Origin: Streptomyces panaciradicis
GTDB taxonomy: Bacteria > Actinomycetota > Actinomycetes > Streptomycetales > Streptomycetaceae
Length of the DNA stretch: 44,408 bases
Direction of reading: 5' to 3'
Assembly: GCF_023516615.1 (NCBI RefSeq)
Contig: NZ_JAMGBF010000141.1
Coordinates: 1 to 44,408 of the forward strand
Below the pieces are notes generated by a model. It was not told the DNA's origin and made no database searches. It saw only the letters and a list, made by a program, of their open reading frames with translations. Shown here piece after piece: positions 16,299 through 22,640 of this stretch (the first letter of the stretch is position 1; each line of letters starts with the position of its first letter). A program made the translations under genes and the position numbers.

Positions 16299-17257
16299 GA
16301 GTCCTGCTGATCGGAGCCAACGGCTACCTCGGCCGCTTCGTCGCCGACCGCCTCCTCGCCGACCCGGCCGTCCAGCTCACCGCCCTCGGCCGCGGCGACG
16401 ACGCCGACGTCCGCTTCGACCTCGCGTCCGGCAGCCCCGGCGCCCTCACCCGCTTCCTCGACGCGGTGCACCCGGGCGTCGTCATCAACTGCGCCGGAGC
16501 CACCCGCGGCGGCGCCCGCGAACTCACCCGGCACAACACCGTCGCCGTCGCCACCGTCTGCGAGGCCCTGCGCCGCAGCGGCTGCGGCGCCCGTCTGGTG
16601 CAGATCGGCTGCGGCGCCGAGTACGGCCCCAGCCAGCCCGGCTCCTCCACAGCCGAGGACGCGATCCCACGCCCCGGCGGCCCGTACGGCGTGAGCAAAC
16701 TCGCCGCCACCGAGCTTGTCCTCGGCTCCGGCCTGGACGCGGTCGTCCTGCGCGTCTTCTCGCCCGCCGGCCCCGGCACCCCGGCCGGTTCCCCCCTCGG
16801 CCGCCTCGCGGAGGCCATGCGCCGCGCCATGCAGTCCGGCGACGGCGAACTCAAGCTCGCGGGCCTGGGCGCCCAGCGCGACTTCGTCGACGTACGCGAC
16901 GTCGCCCGAGCCGTCCACGCCGCGAGCCTCTCCGCCGCGCAGGGCGTCATCAACATCGGCTCCGGCCGCGCCGTCCGCCTGCGCGACGCCGCCGCCACCC
17001 TCGCCCGCGTGGCCGGATACGGCGGCGCCCTCCACGAGCTCGACGGCCCGCCCGGCCCGCTGCGCGCCCCGATCGGCCACCCGCGCGGCGATTCCGACCA
17101 TCCTGCCCCCGTCGCGTACCCGTCGTACCCCGACGGCTGCGGCAGCTGGCAGCAGGCCGATGTGCGCACCGCACGCGACCGGCTCGGCTGGCGGCCCCGG
17201 ATCAACCTCGAAGAGTCCCTCGCCGACATCTGGATGGAGGCGGCATGCCGCATCTGA
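16295..17257 (+). CDS. NAD(P)-dependent epimerase/dehydratase (extended SDR)
   Basis: 320 residues. The N-terminal Rossmann motif is GANGYLG (7-13), followed by NCAGATRGG, and the active-site pair is Tyr131-x3-Lys135 (YGVSK). Lower-domain motifs typical of sugar-nucleotide epimerases include RDFVDVRDVARAVHAA and VINIGSGRAVRLRDAA. The position that normally holds the catalytic Ser/Thr (before EYG) reads GCGAEYG, so the usual hydroxyl residue may be replaced by Cys or Gly. It probably converts a nucleotide sugar for the adjacent glycosyltransferase. Start ATG has AAGGAG 9 bases upstream. It overlaps the Spherulin-4-like gene by 13 bases. Confidence 0.88.
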   Translation: MRVLLIGANGYLGRFVADRLLADPAVQLTALGRGDDADVRFDLASGSPGALTRFLDAVHPGVVINCAGATRGGARELTRHNTVAVATVCEALRRSGCGARLVQIGCGAEYGPSQPGSSTAEDAIPRPGGPYGVSKLAATELVLGSGLDAVVLRVFSPAGPGTPAGSPLGRLAEAMRRAMQSGDGELKLAGLGAQRDFVDVRDVARAVHAASLSAAQGVINIGSGRAVRLRDAAATLARVAGYGGALHELDGPPGPLRAPIGHPRGDSDHPAPVAYPSYPDGCGSWQQADVRTARDRLGWRPRINLEESLADIWMEAACRI

Positions 17258-17994
17258 CCAGCACCACGACGTACTCCCCGAGCACGGCGTTCCGCACCCG
17301 CTTCGGTATCCCCGGCTACGCGCACCCGCTCGTCGCCCCCACCGAGTGGGCGGGGCTGACCCGCCCCGGGACACCCCTGCACTGGGTCGTCCTGAACGTC
17401 GCCGACGGCCCCGGCAGCCGCCCGGACCCGCACTGCCTGGAGGCGGCCGGCCGTCTGCGCAACGCGGGCGTGCGCGTTCTCGGTCACCTCGACGCCACCT
17501 TCGGCGCCCGCACCTTCGGAGAGCTGATCTCCGACGCGCACCGCTACATCGACTGGTACCGGGTCGACGGCTTCCTCCTGGACCGCTGCCCGACCGAGCG
17601 CACGTCGCTGCCCGAGATCCGCCGCACGGTCACCACGCTCCGCGCCGTCCGTGACGACGCCCACATCGTCCTCGGCCACGGCACCCACCCCTACCCGGGC
17701 TACGCCGAGACGGCCGACCAGCTGGTGACCTTCTCGGGGCCGTGGAGCGACTACCGCTGGTCGCAGGTGGCCGAGTGGACCGCGGACTACCCGCCCGACC
17801 GCTTCTGCCACTTCGTCCACGGGGTGCCGGGCCCGCACCTCGACGAGGCGCTGCGCATCGCCCGCTGGCAGGGCGCGTCGACGATCTACTTCACGGATCA
17901 CACGGACCGCGGCGGACGCGTCGACCCTTGGGAGACCATGCCCGGCTACTGGGACGACATCGTCTCGCGGATCGGAACGGGTGTCTCGGAATGA
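17245..17994 (+). CDS. Spherulin-4-like protein (Spherulin4 family, GH135-type TIM barrel)
   Basis: 249 residues. IPGYAHPLVAPTEW (22-35), LNVADGPG (50-57), VLGHLDATFGART (78-90) and DGFLLDRCP (108-116) follow the order of Spherulin-4/Sph3 blocks. Sph3 and PelA hydrolases of that group cleave galactosamine-rich polysaccharides. Here, compared with the family pattern I remember (a DE pair after the VDGIFF strand and FE before the next loop), the residues are Asp113-Arg114 and Phe163-Ser164, so the acid residues may be lost. There is no signal peptide, so it appears cytoplasmic. The ATG at 17245 has GGAGG 4-5 bases upstream and overlaps the epimerase. It is last gene of the module. Confidence 0.8.
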   Translation: MPHLTSTTTYSPSTAFRTRFGIPGYAHPLVAPTEWAGLTRPGTPLHWVVLNVADGPGSRPDPHCLEAAGRLRNAGVRVLGHLDATFGARTFGELISDAHRYIDWYRVDGFLLDRCPTERTSLPEIRRTVTTLRAVRDDAHIVLGHGTHPYPGYAETADQLVTFSGPWSDYRWSQVAEWTADYPPDRFCHFVHGVPGPHLDEALRIARWQGASTIYFTDHTDRGGRVDPWETMPGYWDDIVSRIGTGVSE

Positions 17995-18057
17995 AAAAGG
18001 CCATGGCACTGTTACAGGCAGAACAACCGTACTGATTGACCGACCAACGGAGTCCCC

Positions 18058-19236
18058 GTGTCGCTGCCACCCCTGGTCGAGCCAGCCTCTGAGCTCACCG
18101 TAGACGAGGTCCGCAGGTACTCCCGCCACCTGATCATCCCCGACGTCGGGATGGACGGGCAGAAGCGGCTGAAGAACGCCAAGGTGCTCTGTGTGGGCGC
18201 CGGCGGCCTGGGCTCGCCGGCGCTGATGTACCTGGCCGCCGCGGGTGTCGGCACCCTCGGCATCGTGGAGTTCGACGAGGTCGACGAGTCGAACCTGCAG
18301 CGCCAGATCATCCACAGCCAGTCCGACATCGGCCGCTCCAAGGCCGAGTCCGCCCGCGACACCGTCAAGGGCATCAACCCGTACGTGGACGTGATCCTTC
18401 ACGAGGAGCGGCTCGAGGCCGACAACGTGATGGACATCTTCAGCCAGTACGACCTGATCGTCGACGGCACGGACAACTTCGCGACCCGCTACCTGGTCAA
18501 CGACGCGTGCGTGCTGCTGAACAAGCCGTACGTGTGGGGTTCGATCTACCGCTTCGACGGTCAGGCCTCCGTCTTCTGGTCCGAGCACGGTCCCTGCTAC
18601 CGCTGCCTCTACCCGGAGCCCCCGCCGCCGGGCATGGTCCCCTCCTGCGCCGAGGGCGGCGTGCTGGGCGTGCTGTGCGCGTCGATCGGTTCCATCCAGG
18701 TCAACGAGGCCATCAAGCTCCTCGCGGGCATCGGCGAGCCGCTGGTCGGCCGGCTGATGATCTACGACGCCCTGGAGATGCAGTACCGCCAGGTCAAGGT
18801 CCGCAAGGACCCGAACTGCGCGGTCTGCGGCGAGAACCCGACCGTCACCGAGCTCATCGACTACGAGGCCTTCTGCGGCGTCGTGTCCGAGGAGGCCCAG
18901 GAGGCGGCGGCCGGCTCGACGATCACTCCGAAGCAGCTCAAGGAGTGGATCGACGACGGCGAGAACCTCGAGATCATCGACGTCCGCGAGATCAACGAGT
19001 ACGAGATCGTGTCGATCCCCGGCGCCAAGCTGATCCCCAAGAACGAGTTCCTCATGGGCACCGCCCTGGAGACCCTCCCGCAGGACAAGAAGATCGTCCT
19101 GCATTGCAAGACGGGTGTCCGCAGTGCGGAAGTCCTCGCGGTCCTGAAGTCCGCGGGCTTCTCCGACGCCGTGCACGTCGGCGGCGGCGTGATCGGCTGG
19201 GTCAACCAGATCGAGCCGCACAAGCCGGTCTACTAG
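18058..19236 (+). CDS. moeZ: Adenylyltransferase/sulfurtransferase MoeZ (ThiF domain + rhodanese)
   Basis: 392 residues. An N-terminal E1-like ThiF/MoeB domain has the nucleotide loop GAGGLGSP and zinc ligands Cys180, Cys183, Cys254 and Cys257 (CYRC and CAVC). It is followed by a C-terminal rhodanese domain with active-site Cys350 (HCKTGVRS). MoeZ adenylates and thiocarboxylates small sulfur-carrier proteins (MoaD, ThiS, CysO-type) for molybdopterin, thiamin, cysteine and some natural-product pathways. GTG 18058 has CGGAG upstream. It follows the polysaccharide module by 63 bases and is closed by a strong terminator. The order DUF3152 then MoeZ is the same as recalled in mycobacteria, but here 10 kb of other genes separates them. 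Confidence 0.97.
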   Translation: MSLPPLVEPASELTVDEVRRYSRHLIIPDVGMDGQKRLKNAKVLCVGAGGLGSPALMYLAAAGVGTLGIVEFDEVDESNLQRQIIHSQSDIGRSKAESARDTVKGINPYVDVILHEERLEADNVMDIFSQYDLIVDGTDNFATRYLVNDACVLLNKPYVWGSIYRFDGQASVFWSEHGPCYRCLYPEPPPPGMVPSCAEGGVLGVLCASIGSIQVNEAIKLLAGIGEPLVGRLMIYDALEMQYRQVKVRKDPNCAVCGENPTVTELIDYEAFCGVVSEEAQEAAAGSTITPKQLKEWIDDGENLEIIDVREINEYEIVSIPGAKLIPKNEFLMGTALETLPQDKKIVLHCKTGVRSAEVLAVLKSAGFSDAVHVGGGVIGWVNQIEPHKPVY

Positions 19237-19250
19237 GCAGACGTTTTCCC

Positions 19251-19287
19251 GAAAGGGGCCCGGCACCACAGGTGCCGGGCCCCTTTC
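19251..19287. terminator. Perfect 17-bp stem terminator after moeZ
   Basis: Arms 19251-19267 and 19271-19287 are exact complements around a 3-base ACA loop, with the form GAAAGGGGCCCGG and its complement ending in a T-run. It is placed between convergent moeZ (plus) and the first TAP-like gene (minus), so it probably serves both. Confidence 0.9.
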
Positions 19288-19307
19288 CGCTGCCCGCCCC
19301 CCGCGAC

Positions 19308-20870
19308 CTACCGCGAGCAGACCTTCCCGTCCCTCGGCACCCTCCCGTCCAGGAGATAGGCGTTCACCGTCGAGTCGACGCAGTCGCTCCCGTTGCCGTA
19401 CGCCCCGTGCCCCTCGCCCTTCCAGGTGAGTTCCACCCCGACGCCCTTGCCCAGTTCGTCGGCCATCTTCCTGGCGCCCTCGTACGGCGTCGCCGGGTCG
19501 CCCGTGTTGCCGACCACCAGGACCGGCGCCGCGCCGGGCGCGCTCACCTCCGGGGTGTCGTACTGCCCGGCCACCGGCCAGTCGTGGCACCAGCCGGCCG
19601 TGTCCCAGCCGAGGAAGGCCCCGAACACGGGAGAGATCTTCTCGAACGCCGGCAGCAGCTTCTTCGTCTGCGCGGCGGTGGGCCGCTGCTTGTCGTCCAG
19701 GCACGATATGACCCGTTGGGAGTGGGTCGTCGTGCCGTAGTGCCCTGAGGAGTCCCGCTCGTTGTACCCGTCGGCCAGCGTGAGCAGCTCCGTGCCGTCA
19801 CCCCGCTCCGCGGAGTCGAGGGCGCTGGTCAGGGTCGGCCAGCCCGACTTGCTGTAGAGGGGCAGGACGATGCCGGTGAGGGCGAGGGTCTGCGTCAGCT
19901 TGCGCCCGGAGGAGGTCGGCAGCGGGTCGGCGTCGAGCCGCTTCACCAGGTCCGCGATCTTCCGCGTGCCCTGCGCGGGGTCCTGGCCCGTCGACTTCAG
20001 GTAGTCGTCAAGCGCCCGCTGGAAGCCCCGGGTCTGGTTCTCCGCGTGCCCGACCGAGTCCGCGCTGGGGTCGACGACCGCGTCGAGGACGAGCCGTCCG
20101 ACGTTCTTCGGGAAGAGATGGGCGTAGACGCCGCCGAGCTCCGTGCCGTAGGAGATGCCGAAGTAGTGCATCTTCGAGTCGCCGAGCACCTGGCGCATCA
20201 GGTCCATGTCGCGGGCGGTGTCGGTCGTCGACACGTGAGCCAGGAGCTTCCCGGCGGCCTTCTGGCAGCCCTTGCCGAAGGCGACGGCGTCCTGGAAGTA
20301 CGCGTTCTCCTCGGCCGGGGTGTCAGGCGTGGCGTCGATGTCCTCGGCGGCCTGGATCGCCTTGTCGCCGCGGCAGCGCACCCCCTCGCTGGCGGCGACT
20401 CCGCGCGGATCCCAGCTGACCAGGTCGTAGCGCTCGCGCAGCAGGGACACGGTGGCCGCGTACTGCGGCATCGTCGAGACGCCCGAGCCGCCGGGACCGC
20501 CGAAGTTGAACAGCAGTGATCCGAGGCGCTTGCCCCCGCGGGCCTTCTCGCGGATCAGGGCCAGCCCGATCGTCCCGCCGTCCGGCTTGGACCAGTCCAG
20601 CGGCACCTTGAGCGTCGCGCACTGCCAGTCGCTGCCCGGCGCCGTCGCGTCCGCGGTCGCCTTGCAACGCCCCCAGGCGAGCTTCTGCCCGGTCAGGGAG
20701 GAGGGCAGGGCGGCGGTCGTACCGGACGAGCCGGTCGAGGACGAGGCCGCCGGGCTCGTGCTCGACCCGTCCTTGCCCTCGCCGCCGTCGGACGACGAGC
20801 CGCCGCTGCAGCCCGCCACCAGCAGTGCGGCGGCGGCTCCGAAAGCCGTCCACCGTGCGAGTCGCGCCAT
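19308..20870 (-). CDS. Secreted TAP-like alpha/beta hydrolase (tripeptidyl aminopeptidase family), lipoprotein
   Basis: 520 residues. A type II signal ends in LLVAGC (lipobox, Cys21), followed by a Ser/Gly-rich linker (22-56). The hydrolase core has FNFGGPGGSG as oxyanion loop and GISYG with Ser240 as nucleophile; the C-terminal TAP-like part has NTGDPATPYEGA (Asp) and GEGHGAYG (His). It should remove peptides from N-termini outside the cell, or act as an esterase. ATG 20870 is chosen because GGGGGGA lies about 6 bases upstream. It stands next to a same-strand paralogue of very similar length, which suggests an old tandem duplication. Confidence 0.92.
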   Translation of the reverse strand: MARLARWTAFGAAAALLVAGCSGGSSSDGGEGKDGSSTSPAASSSTGSSGTTAALPSSLTGQKLAWGRCKATADATAPGSDWQCATLKVPLDWSKPDGGTIGLALIREKARGGKRLGSLLFNFGGPGGSGVSTMPQYAATVSLLRERYDLVSWDPRGVAASEGVRCRGDKAIQAAEDIDATPDTPAEENAYFQDAVAFGKGCQKAAGKLLAHVSTTDTARDMDLMRQVLGDSKMHYFGISYGTELGGVYAHLFPKNVGRLVLDAVVDPSADSVGHAENQTRGFQRALDDYLKSTGQDPAQGTRKIADLVKRLDADPLPTSSGRKLTQTLALTGIVLPLYSKSGWPTLTSALDSAERGDGTELLTLADGYNERDSSGHYGTTTHSQRVISCLDDKQRPTAAQTKKLLPAFEKISPVFGAFLGWDTAGWCHDWPVAGQYDTPEVSAPGAAPVLVVGNTGDPATPYEGARKMADELGKGVGVELTWKGEGHGAYGNGSDCVDSTVNAYLLDGRVPRDGKVCSR

Positions 20871-20957
20871 GTGCGTCCCCCCTGACAGGCCGTCCGCATC
20901 GAGCCGCGGACCGCGGTCAGGCCATACTAGGCAGATCACGCCGAGCCCGTGCCGACC

Positions 20958-20966
20958 TGTGGATAA
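20958..20966 (-). promoter_or_regulatory. DnaA-box-like 9-mer upstream of the first TAP-like gene
   Basis: The plus strand reads TGTGGATAA, whose complement TTATCCACA is the classical DnaA box. It lies 88 bases upstream of the ATG at 20870, in the 136-bp gap between the two TAP-like genes. Close downstream is a 6-bp inverted repeat (ATCCGG/CCGGAT). No cluster of boxes is present, so this would be regulatory or fortuitous, not an origin. Confidence 0.35.
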
Positions 20967-21006
20967 CGTTCTGACCTGCGCTTTTATCCGGAATCCCGGA
21001 TTGCCG

Positions 21007-22548
21007 TCAGGAGCAGACGGTTCCGGCCGCCGGCACCTTCCCGTCCAGCAGATAGCCGTTGACCGCGCTCTGCACGCACTTGTTCTTGCTGTCGTACGAG
21101 CCGTGCCCCTGCCCCTTGTATGTCAGCTCCACGCCGACGCCCTTGCCCAGCGCGTCCACCATCTTCTTCGCGCCCTCGTACGGCGTGGCCGGGTCGCCGG
21201 TGTTGCCCACGACGAGGATCGGCGCCGATCCGGCGGCGCTGACGTCGGGGTGGTCGGCGGCGCCCGCCACGGCCCAGTCGGTGCAGCTCGCCATGGACCA
21301 GGCCAGGAAGTCGCCGAAGAGCGGCGAGACGGCCCGGAACTCGGGGAGCTTGTGCTGTACGTAGGCGGTGTCGTAGCGGGCTTTGTCGTCCGCGCAGTTG
21401 ATGGCGATGTTCGCGGCGGTGATGTTGCTGTACTCGCCGTTCTCGCTACGGCCGTTCATCGAGTCGGACAGCGCCATGAGGATCTTGCCGTCGCCGTCGT
21501 ACGCCTCCTGCAGTCCCTCGGTGAGGTACTGCCAGAAGTCCTTGGAGTACAGGGACTGGGCGATGCCGTTGGTCGCGGCGGTCTGGGTGAGCTGGCGCGG
21601 GAAGATCCCGGGGATCGGCTTCTTGTCGAGGTCCGTCAGGAGCTTGGCGATGCGGTTCTTGACGTCCTGCGGGGTGTCGCCGACCGGGCAGGGCTGGGCC
21701 TTGGACGTGCAGTCCTCGGCGAAGTTGTCGAGGGCGAGCTGGAAGCCGCCGGCCTGCCCGAGCGAGCTCTGTTCGGCGTTCTGCGTCGGGTCGACGACCG
21801 CGTCGAAGACGGCCCGGCCCACGTGCCGGGGGAACAAGTGGGCGTAGACGCCGCCGAGTTCGGTGCCGTACGAGATGCCGAAGTAGTAGAGCTTGTCGTC
21901 GCCGAGGACCTGCCGCATCAGGTCCATGTCCCGGGCCGCGTCGGTGGTGCGCACATGCGGCAGCACCTTCTTGGAGTTCTTCTCGCAGGCCGAGTTGAAG
22001 TCCTTGGTGTTGTTCACGAAGGCGGTGCGCTCGGCGGCGTCGTCGGGGGTGGCGTCCTGCTGGAAGTAGCTGTCGAGCTGCTGGTCGTTCTCGCACTTCA
22101 CGGGCGCGCTGCGGCCGACTCCGCGCGGGTCGAAGCTGACGAGGTCGTAGCGGGTGCGCAGTTTCGCGTAGTCCTGGCCGAAGGAGGGCAGCGTGGTGAC
22201 GCCCGAGCCGCCGGGCCCGCCGAAGTTGAAGACGAGGGAACCGATGCGCTTGCTCGCGCTTCCGCTCGTCCTCGCCCGGATGAGCGCGATGCCGATCGTG
22301 TCGCCCTTGGGCTTGTCCCAGTCCAGCGGCGCCTTCATGGTGGCGCACTGCCAGGTGCCGCCGTTCGGCAGCGGGGACGGCGCGGCGCCCCCGCCCTCCG
22401 CCGCGGAGGGGGCCGGGCAGTCCTTCCAGTCCAGCTTCTGGGCCGACAGGTCCTCGTCGTTCTTGGCGCTGCCGCTGCAGGCCACCAGTACGGAGGACAG
22501 CAGTACGGCGGTCAGGGCAGCGGCCCGCAGGCGCTGAGGCTTCGGCAT
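21007..22548 (-). CDS. Secreted TAP-like alpha/beta hydrolase, lipoprotein (paralogue)
   Basis: 513 residues with a signal ending LVAC (lipobox Cys24). The same architecture as its neighbour: FNFGGPGGSG, GISYG (Ser226), NTGDPATPYEGA and GQGHGSYD. Blocks such as DMDLMRQVLGD and TELGGVYAHLFP are shared with the neighbour nearly unchanged. This copy has a Cys-rich insert (EDCTSKAQPCPVGDTP) absent from the other one and lacks its long Ser linker. The ribosome site before ATG 22548 is weak (GGATGGAAGC). A 92-bp gap separates it from the LPG-type gene upstream, containing a GTACGCGCGCGTAC palindrome. Confidence 0.92.
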   Translation of the reverse strand: MPKPQRLRAAALTAVLLSSVLVACSGSAKNDEDLSAQKLDWKDCPAPSAAEGGGAAPSPLPNGGTWQCATMKAPLDWDKPKGDTIGIALIRARTSGSASKRIGSLVFNFGGPGGSGVTTLPSFGQDYAKLRTRYDLVSFDPRGVGRSAPVKCENDQQLDSYFQQDATPDDAAERTAFVNNTKDFNSACEKNSKKVLPHVRTTDAARDMDLMRQVLGDDKLYYFGISYGTELGGVYAHLFPRHVGRAVFDAVVDPTQNAEQSSLGQAGGFQLALDNFAEDCTSKAQPCPVGDTPQDVKNRIAKLLTDLDKKPIPGIFPRQLTQTAATNGIAQSLYSKDFWQYLTEGLQEAYDGDGKILMALSDSMNGRSENGEYSNITAANIAINCADDKARYDTAYVQHKLPEFRAVSPLFGDFLAWSMASCTDWAVAGAADHPDVSAAGSAPILVVGNTGDPATPYEGAKKMVDALGKGVGVELTYKGQGHGSYDSKNKCVQSAVNGYLLDGKVPAAGTVCS

Positions 22549-22640
22549 GCTTCCATCCTGTGCCCGCGCCGGACGGCCCGCTCGGGACACGGGCCGTATG
22601 AGGTACGCGCGCGTACGGACGTCGTACGAGAGGCGTCGTG

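Noticed and set aside
16324..19704. 1126-residue minus-strand ORF opposite epimerase, Spherulin-like gene and moeZ
   Set aside because: It spans several confident plus-strand genes and a strong terminator and has no motifs.
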